64,000 nt of DNA from Lachnospiraceae bacterium (GTDB lineage Bacteria > Bacillota > Clostridia > Lachnospirales > Lachnospiraceae). Positions 53,194-62,315 of this stretch are shown piece after piece (the stretch's first letter is position 1; every line of letters starts with the position of its first letter). Under the pieces are notes generated by a model that saw nothing but the letters and a program-made list of their open reading frames with translations, was not told the origin of the DNA and did not search any database. The stretch lies in NCBI GenBank assembly GCA_024698485.1, contig JAILRC010000019.1, forward strand, positions 1-64,000. The letters are read 5' to 3'. A program made the translations under genes and the position numbers.

Positions 53194-53976
53194 CTATTTC
53201 TTGCCGAACAGTTTGGATAAGAAGTTGCCCTTCTTGTTGAGATCAAGGAAAGGTACTTCTTCGCCGATAACTCTGTGACAGATATTCATGAAAGCCTTAC
53301 CTGCCAACGATTCGGAGCCTACAAGAGGAGTTCCTGTGTTGGTGGAAACAACAATATTCTCATCATCCGGTACTATACCGATCAGGTTGATGGAAAGAAC
53401 TTCAAGAACATCTTCTGCAGACATCATTTCGCCGCGCTTAACCATGTCCATACGAAGTCTGTTTACCACCAGATCGTAACGTTTAACTTCATTTGCATCA
53501 AGAAGTCCGATGATCCTGTCCGCATCACGTACGGCAGAAACTTCAGGAGTAGTAACTATCAATGCTCTGTCCGCTCCGGCAATGGCATTTCTGAAGCCCT
53601 GCTCGATACCTGCGGGACAGTCAAGGATAACATAGTCAAACTCTTTCTTTAATGTGTCTGTAAGTGTCTTCATCTGCTCGGGAGAAACGGATGTCTTATC
53701 ACGTGTCTGAGCGCAGGGAAGAAGATAAAAATTTGAATATCCTTTAACTTTGATAAAGGCCTGATTTATCTTACATTTCTGTTCGATAACGTCAACAAGG
53801 TTGTAGACGATCCTGTTCTCCAGACCCATTACAACGTCAAGGTTTCTGAGACCGATATCCATATCGATCAGAACCACTTTCTTATCGAGCTTTGCGAGTC
53901 CGGTTCCGACATTGGCAGTTGTGGTGGTCTTACCTACACCGCCTTTTCCGGATGTTACTACAATAACCTCACCCAT
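53194..53976 (-). CDS. minD: septum site-determining ATPase MinD
   Basis: 260-aa ParA-type ATPase. Deviant Walker A GKGGVGKTTTTANVG, DMDIGLRNLDVVMG and the C-terminal amphipathic membrane helix NKKGNFLSKLFGKK are all present. It recruits MinC to the membrane and is displaced by MinE. The ribosome site AGGAGG is 12 bases before the ATG; the gene follows minC by 19 bp. Confidence 0.97.
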   Translation of the reverse strand: MGEVIVVTSGKGGVGKTTTTANVGTGLAKLDKKVVLIDMDIGLRNLDVVMGLENRIVYNLVDVIEQKCKINQAFIKVKGYSNFYLLPCAQTRDKTSVSPEQMKTLTDTLKKEFDYVILDCPAGIEQGFRNAIAGADRALIVTTPEVSAVRDADRIIGLLDANEVKRYDLVVNRLRMDMVKRGEMMSAEDVLEVLSINLIGIVPDDENIVVSTNTGTPLVGSESLAGKAFMNICHRVIGEEVPFLDLNKKGNFLSKLFGKK

Positions 53977-53995
53977 TTTAAAAATTCCTCCGAAT

Positions 53996-54799
53996 TTATA
54001 GTATTATATCATTAAGAACCGTTCTTGAAACGAGCTCGATAGCAATGGCGTTGTCTTTTACCAGCGCAATCTTCGGTTCATGCTCATCATTGTTGGAGCT
54101 TTTCTTTTTTGAATCGGATGCTCTTCCGATCTTGTCGGCAATACGTATCTGTATAGGATCCATATTCAGAGCGAACACAAATGCGTTCTGATTGCCGTTG
54201 ATCCCGGCAAAAGCCTTTCCTTTAAGGCTTCCCAGAATGATGATGTTTCCTGCGGAATAGATCTCTCCGCCCGGATTTATGTCTCCCAGGATAACAAGAC
54301 TGCTTTCCTCATTTATCACCATTCCGCTTCTTACATTTCCCTTAAAAAAGCGGGCAACTTTGGAAATATCTCCGTTCTCACTGAATAGTGAGATCTTGTT
54401 CTCTTCTTCTGTTCCTTCCGGCTCAGGCTCTGTGATGGGAGCCTCCGGCTGAAGTGTTTCTTCATTCTTGATCCGTTCAAGGGATTCGTGGATAAAATCG
54501 GGAATATCATATTTCTGCACCACTTTGCGGAACCTTTCTTCCGTTCCCGAATTAAAGTCCATAACACAGAGAATATCAAGTGTACAGTTTTCTCTGATTA
54601 CCTCCACCAGTTCGTCTCTTTCGGCATCGCTTAAAACTCTTCCTTCAAAACCGATGGCGATCTTTTCTTTTCCGAACATCTTAGAAGCACTTTTAAAATA
54701 TTCGGCGGTATTAGTCTTAATTTCCTCAAAGGAAGCATCCTTCGATATGTTAACCGAAAGGCCGTACTTGTTTCCCTTTAATGAAATTATGCCTTTCAT
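53996..54799 (-). CDS. minC: septum site-determining protein MinC
   Basis: 267-aa FtsZ inhibitor. The N-terminal domain (about 1-100) is followed by a linker rich in Glu/Pro and the C-terminal beta-helix domain with GNVRSGMVINEESSLVILGDINPGGEIYSAGNIIILGSLKG, which binds MinD. Stop and start spacing to mrdA (12 bp) and minD (19 bp) indicates one transcript. Confidence 0.94.
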   Translation of the reverse strand: MKGIISLKGNKYGLSVNISKDASFEEIKTNTAEYFKSASKMFGKEKIAIGFEGRVLSDAERDELVEVIRENCTLDILCVMDFNSGTEERFRKVVQKYDIPDFIHESLERIKNEETLQPEAPITEPEPEGTEEENKISLFSENGDISKVARFFKGNVRSGMVINEESSLVILGDINPGGEIYSAGNIIILGSLKGKAFAGINGNQNAFVFALNMDPIQIRIADKIGRASDSKKKSSNNDEHEPKIALVKDNAIAIELVSRTVLNDIIL

Positions 54800-54811
54800 T
54801 GCAGCCTCCTG

Positions 54812-57625
54812 TCAGTCTCCGATGAATTCGATCTCACCAAGCTCGGTATTATCCACGATATTGTAATAATCCTTGTATATGTCGCTTACAAGAATTGCCG
54901 CATTTGTTCCGGAGTAACCGTTGGTGATCACGGCAACAACGCTGGTGTCGGGCTTGTCACTGGGGGCAAAGCTCACTGTCAGAGCATGGGGAGCGTTATT
55001 GTCGGAAACCTCGGCTGTACCGGTCTTTGCGGCAACCGAACAAGGTACCTTTGAAAACGCTTTTTTAAGTGTGGTCGAAGAACTGACAACCATTTCCATG
55101 CCGGATTTCACGGAAGCCCAGTCATTTTCGGAAAGGCCGTCTATTTCGTGAGTGACCACGGGTTTACTCTCGAACAAAACTTTACCGTCTTTATCCGTGA
55201 TCTTTTGGATCACCGTAAGGCTGTAAACCTTTCCCGATGTAGCAATAGCCGTGGCATATCTGGATAACTGCGTTGCTGTGAATTTATGTCCGTATCCGAT
55301 GGAGGAACGTACAGCATCGGAATTTGAGAAAGCAGGTTCCGCTTCACTGATCTCTATGCCCGATCTTTCGGTCAGACCAAACAATGAACCCGTTTCCGTA
55401 AGTAATGAAATACCCTGGGAATCAGAGTACTTTTCTACGTCCTTTGTGGCAAGCCTGTAACCCACTTCATAGAAGTAATAGTTACATGAATTCTTGATGG
55501 CATTTGCCAGATCCTGAGCTCCGTGACCGTGGATGTACCAACAGGCGGGGCTGGGATCGATCTTGGAAAAGATCACTTCATCTGTAATTGTCTCGCTTGA
55601 CGTGAGAACTCCGTTCAATATACCCGATACCGCAACCAGAGGTTTAATGGTCGAACCGGTAGGGATCCTCATCTGCGTCGCACGATTGAATAAAGGATTA
55701 CCTGCATCTTCAAGAAGTTTGGAATAATATTCCCAATCGATCTTATTGGCAAGATAATTGTTGTCATAACCGGGATAGGTGGTAAGAGCCAAAACGGAAC
55801 CGGTATTGCAATCGGTCTGTACCACCGCACCGTTAAAAGGTTCAAGGGCCAACAGGTCCGGAGTGATCTCCAGATCCTTGATCTTTTTGATAAAAAAGTC
55901 GTAGGGAGAAATCCCGGACCTCTTTAATTTATTGTAATCCTCTTCGTTATATTCTATCACATTTTGGTCAAATAATAAAAGACAAATTTGCTTTCCGGAC
56001 AAATTATATGAAAATATGAGATCCCTTAAAAGCATAAGGCTATAAGTGTCACTTGACTCCAAGGCGTCAAAAACCGCATCCGTAAGGGTTTGATACACTT
56101 CTGCCGTGGTGAGATACCGTCCTTTGATACCCAGTGCCTCAAGATCCACCCACTCTTTATTTATAAGGTTTTCAATATACTCGGAAAAGCAGATCTTTCC
56201 GTCGTCATAGGCCTTCACATCCGTATCCGAAGGGTCTGTTACCGCAATATACTTCTTTTCCTTCATGAGCTGAAGAAGAAGATCGATATATTTCTGCTCC
56301 CCGTCTGAGATATGCGATCCCTTCTCCCTGTTTCCGTATGCAGTGTGTGCCTTGAGTTTTTCCGTCATCTCCGATCTGTAGGAAAGAAAGATGTGGGAAA
56401 CTTCCTTTTCGTTTACCTGATCTCCAGGTTCAAAAAGCCTGTCAAGGTCAAAAACATGATTATCAAACAATGCATAATAACACTCGTAGATAGGGATATT
56501 GATATCATCGGAGTTAATGCCCTTCGTACCGTAATCCAGATCTTTAACGATATTGGAAGCCAGCACCGAAGCAATGTTCTTCTCAAGAAGATGGTAATAA
56601 TCCTTCTGAAGTTCCGCATCAAGCGAAAGATAGACATTCTTGCCGGGAACGGGCTCGGATATGACCTCTGTACTGATGATCCTTCCCGCACGGTTCAGAG
56701 TCACTTTTTCGATGCCCTTGGTGCCTGAAAGTACATTTTCATAGACCGCTTCTATGCCTGTTTTTCCGATATAATCCGTGGAGGTGTAAACCTGTAGCGG
56801 GTTGTTTTTGTTAAGGCTTTCCGTCTCCTCTTCAGTGATGAGACCCGTGTATCCGATGATATGAGCAAAATATCTGCTGTAGTAATAGATCCTTTTGGTC
56901 TGCTGCTCAACGGAAACTCCCGGAAGCTCACCCGAGGCCTCCAAAAGAGCCGCTATGGTCTCGCTGTCGATATTGGTGGCTACAGTGTATCTCTGGGAAT
57001 TGTCCGCAGATGTAAAGTAGGCATATCTTACCGCAGCAATATCCAGTCTCTGCCGCAAAGTGAGATCGTCCGAGATCTGAAACATGGCAGATGCTCGGTC
57101 TCCCTTACACAAAAAGGCAAAAACTTCTTCCGCTGTGGCATTTCTTTGTTTATCCGAAAGGTTGTTGACGGATCTCAGACCGTAAGCATTCTTTTTGAAT
57201 CTTAATTCCGCATTGCCGGAAACCGTAAAATAAAGTTTACCGTTTTCGTCCGCTTCTATGGGGAGACCCGGTTCGGGTTCTATGCCATGGGATCTGAGTA
57301 TGGTCGTAAGCTTCAGGATCATCTCGTTTTTCATGGCATTTGTGGAAAGAGATGCGGCCTGCTCCAGAAAAACAGAATAGGACAGCTCGTTTCCTGCCAG
57401 AAGGTTGCCGTTCCTGTCGTAGATCATTCCTCTTGTGGCTGGGATGTAGCGGGTCTTTACGGTATAGTACTCTTCCTTTCCCTTCTGCTCTTTTCCCTTA
57501 ACTATCTGAAGGTTGTAAAGCCTGAAGATGAGAATGACCGCAAGAGTGACAAAGATCAGGGAGACATAAAAAAGCCTTGATGTGAGAACATCCCGTATTC
57601 TGTTTGCAATACCGTCATCATTCAT
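54812..57625 (-). CDS. mrdA: penicillin-binding protein 2 (elongation transpeptidase), long form
   Basis: 937-aa class B PBP; E. coli PBP2 has 633. Membrane anchor at residues about 15-38. The transpeptidase motifs are S658-x-x-K (in PTGSTIKPL), S-C-N (KNSCNYYF) and KTG (AAKTGTAEV). The extra length is an insert of about 250 residues between the dimerisation domain (ends near 340) and the transpeptidase domain, rich in charged and Tyr/Leu residues and without a motif I know. It overlaps mreD by 8 bp. It should pair with RodA, encoded four genes on. Confidence 0.92.
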   Translation of the reverse strand: MNDDGIANRIRDVLTSRLFYVSLIFVTLAVILIFRLYNLQIVKGKEQKGKEEYYTVKTRYIPATRGMIYDRNGNLLAGNELSYSVFLEQAASLSTNAMKNEMILKLTTILRSHGIEPEPGLPIEADENGKLYFTVSGNAELRFKKNAYGLRSVNNLSDKQRNATAEEVFAFLCKGDRASAMFQISDDLTLRQRLDIAAVRYAYFTSADNSQRYTVATNIDSETIAALLEASGELPGVSVEQQTKRIYYYSRYFAHIIGYTGLITEEETESLNKNNPLQVYTSTDYIGKTGIEAVYENVLSGTKGIEKVTLNRAGRIISTEVISEPVPGKNVYLSLDAELQKDYYHLLEKNIASVLASNIVKDLDYGTKGINSDDINIPIYECYYALFDNHVFDLDRLFEPGDQVNEKEVSHIFLSYRSEMTEKLKAHTAYGNREKGSHISDGEQKYIDLLLQLMKEKKYIAVTDPSDTDVKAYDDGKICFSEYIENLINKEWVDLEALGIKGRYLTTAEVYQTLTDAVFDALESSDTYSLMLLRDLIFSYNLSGKQICLLLFDQNVIEYNEEDYNKLKRSGISPYDFFIKKIKDLEITPDLLALEPFNGAVVQTDCNTGSVLALTTYPGYDNNYLANKIDWEYYSKLLEDAGNPLFNRATQMRIPTGSTIKPLVAVSGILNGVLTSSETITDEVIFSKIDPSPACWYIHGHGAQDLANAIKNSCNYYFYEVGYRLATKDVEKYSDSQGISLLTETGSLFGLTERSGIEISEAEPAFSNSDAVRSSIGYGHKFTATQLSRYATAIATSGKVYSLTVIQKITDKDGKVLFESKPVVTHEIDGLSENDWASVKSGMEMVVSSSTTLKKAFSKVPCSVAAKTGTAEVSDNNAPHALTVSFAPSDKPDTSVVAVITNGYSGTNAAILVSDIYKDYYNIVDNTELGEIEFIGD

Positions 57626-58127
57626 CTTCCAGACCTTCCGATCTCATTACAAGTTTGTTGATTAAAAGAAAAAGCGGATAAAGGAACAATGCCGCAAACA
57701 ATGTATAGAACATTCTGGGAAGAATGGTGTTCAGCATATATGTTCCGAAGGATGTCTTTCCCATGAGTAAAAATCCCGTCACATAATAAAGCATGGAGTA
57801 TATGAATTCTCCCGAAAAGACCATGACCGCAGGCAGAATAAAGTTTCGCGGGTCAAAAAACCTGCAAAAGTATCCGCTCATAAATCCCACCAGCATATAA
57901 AGAATTGCGCATAATCCTATAGCCTCGGAATACATGAGGTCCAGAAGAAGCCCGGCGAAGAACCCTGTCAAGATGGCACTGTTCTGCCCTTTGGTATATG
58001 CAACGGAGATTATGAGTATCAAAATAACATCGGGAACAACACCGGAGACCCTAAAGTAGGAAAACACCGATGTCTGCAGCAAATAACACAATATGATCTC
58101 TGCAAAGTAAACAATATACCGGATCAT
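57618..58127 (-). CDS. mreD: rod shape-determining protein MreD
   Basis: 169-aa membrane protein with about five or six helices (IVYFAEIILCYLLQTSVF, VVPDVILILIISVAYTKG and others), size and place as in MreD of other Firmicutes. It links MreC and the cell-wall synthases. Start 13 bp after the mreC stop; end overlaps mrdA by 8 bp. Confidence 0.88.
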   Translation of the reverse strand: MIRYIVYFAEIILCYLLQTSVFSYFRVSGVVPDVILILIISVAYTKGQNSAILTGFFAGLLLDLMYSEAIGLCAILYMLVGFMSGYFCRFFDPRNFILPAVMVFSGEFIYSMLYYVTGFLLMGKTSFGTYMLNTILPRMFYTLFAALFLYPLFLLINKLVMRSEGLEDE

Positions 58128-58140
58128 AGTTCATCCTTCG

Positions 58141-59040
58141 TCATTCTTCGTTCTTCTCTTTTAAAGCCGTTATGACAAGAACCTCATCAAGTTTCTGGAA
58201 ATCCACTGCGGGAACAAGAACAGCTTCCTTTGTCATATTACTGGAATCTGTACGAATGTTCCTTATATAGCCGATAAGGATCCCCGGGAGATATCGATCG
58301 CTGATGTGGGAAGTCACCACTTCTTCGTTTTCAATGGCTTTGCTGTCTTTGGGAAGCATGCTCACTTCTATGGTTCCGTCGTTTTTAAGCATACTCATGT
58401 TTCCGCTGACTATGCAATTGTCACCGGAAGAAGTGATCATGGCGGAAACATTGGAATTGTCATCGATGATGGACCTTACGGTTGCCGTTTTTTTTCTGAC
58501 CTCCGTAACGATGCCCACCAGACCGTTCCCCGCCATAACGTTCATGTTGACCTCAATACCGTCGGCACTGCCCTTGTCTATGGTGAACAGGTCATACCAG
58601 CCGTTACTTTCTCTTGCGATTATCCTGGCTGCAACCTTCGGAAGATCCGAATACTTTCCGTCCAGTTCATAGAGTTTCCTGAGAGCCTCCAGTTCATATC
58701 GGTCCTGATTGGAAAGCCTCACCAGCGCAGTCATTTCTTCTATCCTGCTCTTTAATTCCTCGTTTTCCGCTTCAAGTTCTTCCAGCTTGGCTTTTTTTTG
58801 GCGGTTACCGAAGATCGCCGTTCCCACATGGTTGATGCCTGCCTGCATGGGGCTTATCACCATGTCCGCCACATTCTTGACAGGTTTCACGGCATTGGGA
58901 AATCTGTAGGAAACAAACATGATAACAAAGCATATGAAGCAAAGAATGAAAAGAATATGCTTCGGAAGCAACATTATTCTGTTCTCATTTGGATCATGCC
59001 TGCGTCTTGCAGCCATTCTCCTGCGTCTTCCCCTATCCAT
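58141..59040 (-). CDS. mreC: rod shape-determining protein MreC
   Basis: 299-aa protein: basic N-terminus (RGRRRRMAARRRHD), one membrane helix (HILFILCFICFVIMFVSYRF), a coiled coil (about residues 75-115) and a beta-rich extracytoplasmic domain with VMAGNGLVGIVTEVRKKTATVRSIID, the MreC signature. It scaffolds the elongation complex. It starts 6 bp past the mreB stop. Confidence 0.93.
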   Translation of the reverse strand: MDRGRRRRMAARRRHDPNENRIMLLPKHILFILCFICFVIMFVSYRFPNAVKPVKNVADMVISPMQAGINHVGTAIFGNRQKKAKLEELEAENEELKSRIEEMTALVRLSNQDRYELEALRKLYELDGKYSDLPKVAARIIARESNGWYDLFTIDKGSADGIEVNMNVMAGNGLVGIVTEVRKKTATVRSIIDDNSNVSAMITSSGDNCIVSGNMSMLKNDGTIEVSMLPKDSKAIENEEVVTSHISDRYLPGILIGYIRNIRTDSSNMTKEAVLVPAVDFQKLDEVLVITALKEKNEE

Positions 59041-59046
59041 TTAATT

Positions 59047-60072
59047 TCATCCTAAATGTGAGATCTGATTGGCGGCAAATGCCACAGCATTATATTTCCC
59101 GCCTTCCTCAATGATGATCCCGAGACCCTTGACCACATTGTCCGAAGGCTCTTCGCATATGTGGATGTCAAGTTCGGTCTCACGGTTAAAGAGTTGTTCG
59201 AGTTTTCTGATATTTGCGGATCCACCGGAAATAAAGATACCGGAGTCGATAATGTCCGCCGAAAGTTCGGGTGAAACTTTTTCAAGCAACGCCTTTACAT
59301 TATCCACCAGAAGATCCAGGCTTTCTTTGATGGTATCCGTCACAAACTCGGAATCTATGACCATATCGATGGGAAGCCCCGAGAGCACGTCTTTGCCGTA
59401 GATCTTGGCTGTAAGGTGTTCGGGTTCAAGAGCAAAAGCAAGTTCCTTTTTTAGGTATTCCGCTGTTGTGTCTCCGATGATAAGGTTATATTTCTTTCTG
59501 ACATTATTGATGATGGCACGGTCAAGATCGTTTCCGCCCAGAGGAACTAGCTTACTGCTGACTATGCCTCCTATGGACATGATGGAGATCTCGGTGGTAT
59601 TGGCGCCTATGTCCACCACCATAGCCCCGGAAGCGTTCATGATCTCTATTCCCGTTCCGATGGCACAGGCAACGGGTTTGTTAACGATCTTTACATTCCT
59701 GGGCTTTGCTATGCAATTGGCCGCAAGATCAAAGTAAGCTCTCTGCTCCACTTCCGTAATATCCGTGGGTGTTGCAACAATGATCTCGGAACCTGTGATC
59801 TTTCCGTATTTCTTTTCGATCTTTTTGAAAGCTTCATTCAAAAGAAGCAGCATATTCTTGATGTCAGCTATCACACCGTTCTTTACCGGATAGGTGATCT
59901 GGTAATTGTCCGGAGCTTTTCCCAGCATTTGAAACGCTTCGTTTCCTATGGCCACGGGCTGACCGTTGCATATAGCTATGAGATTCTTTTCGTCGAAGAT
60001 AACGCCTTCGTTTTTCTTGTAGATCTTAATGGAACTTGTTCCGAAGTCGATACCGAATACTCTTGATGCCAT
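59047..60072 (-). CDS. mreB: rod shape-determining actin MreB
   Basis: 341-aa bacterial actin. VFGIDFGTSSIKIYKK (phosphate 1), MVVDIGANTTEISI (phosphate 2) and FISGGSANIRKLE (adenosine) motifs are present. It polymerises under the membrane to orient wall synthesis. Start with GGAGATTTATATAA upstream. The gene is first of the mreBCD-mrdA-minCDE-rodA-mgsA run and follows the PLP gene by 25 bp, so it may be co-transcribed with mutL-miaA or have a separate start. Confidence 0.96.
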   Translation of the reverse strand: MASRVFGIDFGTSSIKIYKKNEGVIFDEKNLIAICNGQPVAIGNEAFQMLGKAPDNYQITYPVKNGVIADIKNMLLLLNEAFKKIEKKYGKITGSEIIVATPTDITEVEQRAYFDLAANCIAKPRNVKIVNKPVACAIGTGIEIMNASGAMVVDIGANTTEISIMSIGGIVSSKLVPLGGNDLDRAIINNVRKKYNLIIGDTTAEYLKKELAFALEPEHLTAKIYGKDVLSGLPIDMVIDSEFVTDTIKESLDLLVDNVKALLEKVSPELSADIIDSGIFISGGSANIRKLEQLFNRETELDIHICEEPSDNVVKGLGIIIEEGGKYNAVAFAANQISHLG

Positions 60073-60097
60073 TTATATAAATCTCCTTTGAAGCCGA

Positions 60098-61375
60098 TTA
60101 TAGTCTGATGAGGCCGGCGTTTGCCATTTCCTGAAATGCTTTCATGATACCAAGTTTTGCATGATACCAGGTAAGTCCTCCCTGAAAATAAACCGCATAG
60201 GGAGGGTAAAGAGGTCCGTCTGCCGAAAGTTCGATGGATGATCCCTGAATAAAAGCTCCTGCAGCCATGATAACATCGGAATGATAGCCGGGCATGGGCC
60301 AAGGTTCGGGTGTAACATAGCTGTCAACGGGAGCAGCAGCCTGAATGCCCTTGCAGAAAGCAATGAGCCCTTCGGGAGTTCCCAGTTTTACAGCCTGGAT
60401 GATGTCATATCTTTCTTCAGTAGCATCGGGAACACAGGTAAAGCCCTGTTTTTCAAAAAGATTTGCCGCAAAGATGGCTCCTTTTAAAGCTCCTGCAGTA
60501 ACCGTGGGAGCAAGGAAAAGTCCCTGGAAGAAGGAACGGTTAAGTCCAAGTGTGGCGCCCACTTCCTTTCCGAGGCCCGGAGCTGTAAGACGGAAAGCAC
60601 AGTTCTCGATGAGATCCTTTCTGCCTACGATATATCCGCCTATGGGAGCAAGGCCGCCTCCCGGATTCTTGATGAGGGAACCTACACAAAGGTCAGCACC
60701 AACATCTGTGGGTTCAATCTCTTCAACGAATTCACCGTAGCAGTTGTCCACCATACAGATCACTTCGGGCTTTACGCTTTTGATGAAAGAAACAAGTTCT
60801 CCTATCCTTTCCACGGAGAGAGTCTTTCTGGGTTCATAACCTTTTGAACGTTGTATGGTTACCAGCTTTGTTTTTGAATTGATGGCTTTTTTGATGCCTT
60901 CGAAGTCAAAATCCCCGTTGGGAAGAAGATCCACCTGGGAATAAGTCACTCCATACTCCGCAAGGCTGCCTTTCTGCGGGCGGATGCCGATGACTCCTTC
61001 AAGAGTGTCATAGGGCTTTCCGACAGGGGAAAGGATCTCGTCTCCGGGACATACATTGGCGGAAAGGGCTATTGTAAGGGCGTGTGTTCCGCATGTAAGT
61101 GTGGGGCGCACAAGCGCGTCTTCAGCATGGAAAATGTCTGCATAGACTTTTTCCAGAGTCTCACGTCCCGCATCGTCATATCCGTATCCCGTAGAGGCTT
61201 CGAAGTGCTCTGCGGCCAGCTTGTTGTCCTGCATGGCCTTTATCACTTTCATCTGGTTGATCTCCGCTGTCTCGTCGATCCTGTCAAATCTTTCCTTCAG
61301 TCCGTTCAGGATCTCGTCCGAAAGTTTTAAAACTTCTTTCGAGATTCCAAGTTCATTATAGATCTTATCTTTCAT
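60098..61375 (-). CDS. PLP-dependent cystathionine beta-lyase/aluminium resistance family protein (COG4100)
   Basis: 425-aa fold-type I PLP enzyme of the COG4100 group (YnbB-like, also annotated methionine gamma-lyase). The predicted PLP lysine is in IQRSKGYEPRKTL, and VDNCYGEFVEEIEP is the aspartate binding the pyridine ring. Substrate untested for most members; the aluminium name comes from a plant-pathogen phenotype and should not be taken as function. Genome order mutL-miaA-ynbB is common in Firmicutes. Confidence 0.88.
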   Translation of the reverse strand: MKDKIYNELGISKEVLKLSDEILNGLKERFDRIDETAEINQMKVIKAMQDNKLAAEHFEASTGYGYDDAGRETLEKVYADIFHAEDALVRPTLTCGTHALTIALSANVCPGDEILSPVGKPYDTLEGVIGIRPQKGSLAEYGVTYSQVDLLPNGDFDFEGIKKAINSKTKLVTIQRSKGYEPRKTLSVERIGELVSFIKSVKPEVICMVDNCYGEFVEEIEPTDVGADLCVGSLIKNPGGGLAPIGGYIVGRKDLIENCAFRLTAPGLGKEVGATLGLNRSFFQGLFLAPTVTAGALKGAIFAANLFEKQGFTCVPDATEERYDIIQAVKLGTPEGLIAFCKGIQAAAPVDSYVTPEPWPMPGYHSDVIMAAGAFIQGSSIELSADGPLYPPYAVYFQGGLTWYHAKLGIMKAFQEMANAGLIRL

Positions 61376-61394
61376 TTTTATCTCCGCTTTGGTC

Positions 61395-62315
61395 CTAAAT
61401 CATACTGACCATTCTGTTTAATATTTCTTCTTCCGTCATAATGCTCTTATCAAACCATATGACATCCGGTTCTCGTTTCAGCCAGGTTATCTGTCTCTTG
61501 GCAAAATGCCTCGTATCTCTTTTGAGGATATACACAGCTTCCTCAAGACTGATCTCGTTTTCGAGACAGGCAGCTATCTCCTTGTAGCCCAGTCCCTGCA
61601 TGGAAACACATCCCCGGGGAACGCCCTTGTCCAAAAGGGTTTTGACTTCTGTCACAAGTCCCGCATCCAGCATCAGATCCACTCTCTTTTCGATGTTGGA
61701 ATAGATGATCTTCCTGTCATTGGTAAGAGCAAAATAATGAAAATCGTAAGGGGAACTTTTGGCTCGTTGTTCCTTGTTATGATCCGAAATCTTACTTTTG
61801 CTCTTCTCATAAAATTCCAGAGCCCTGATGACCCTTTTCACATTGTTTGGATGAATGGCTTTTGCCGCCTCGGGATCAACGGCCTCCAGTCTTTTATGAA
61901 GCGCTTCGCTGCCGCTTTTTTTTGCTTCTTCCTCCAGTTCGTGTCTGAAGGTCATATCATTATCATTCTCGGTAAAGTCGATGTCATACAGCACGGATTG
62001 TATGTAAAAGCCTGTACCGCCCACAAGGATCGGAATCCTGTTCTTTGCATGAAGTTCTTCTATGATCCTCTTCGATCTTCTTGCAAATTCAACCACATTA
62101 AAATCCTCGGTGGGTTCCAGTATGTCTATGAGATGATGGGGAACGCCCTTCATCTCATCCTTTGCGATCTTTGCCGTTCCGATGTTCATGCCTTTGTACA
62201 CCTGCATGGAATCGGCAGATATGATCTCTCCGTTTATTCTTTTTGCAAGTTCCACGGAGAGTTTTGTTTTCCCCACCGCCGTGGGACCTGCGATGATAAC
62301 AAGTTTATTGTTCAT
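61395..62315 (-). CDS. miaA: tRNA dimethylallyltransferase
   Basis: Adds the isopentenyl group to A37 of tRNAs, the substrate for MiaB encoded at 16.7 kb. 306 aa. P-loop AGPTAVGKTKLSVELA at the N-terminus, ISADSMQVYKGMNIGTAK and GGTGFYIQSVLYDIDF are typical. Start ATG 62315 overlaps the mutL stop (TAATG) and matches the family's N-terminus; a longer in-frame start at 62390 would lie inside mutL. Confidence 0.96.
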   Translation of the reverse strand: MNNKLVIIAGPTAVGKTKLSVELAKRINGEIISADSMQVYKGMNIGTAKIAKDEMKGVPHHLIDILEPTEDFNVVEFARRSKRIIEELHAKNRIPILVGGTGFYIQSVLYDIDFTENDNDMTFRHELEEEAKKSGSEALHKRLEAVDPEAAKAIHPNNVKRVIRALEFYEKSKSKISDHNKEQRAKSSPYDFHYFALTNDRKIIYSNIEKRVDLMLDAGLVTEVKTLLDKGVPRGCVSMQGLGYKEIAACLENEISLEEAVYILKRDTRHFAKRQITWLKREPDVIWFDKSIMTEEEILNRMVSMI

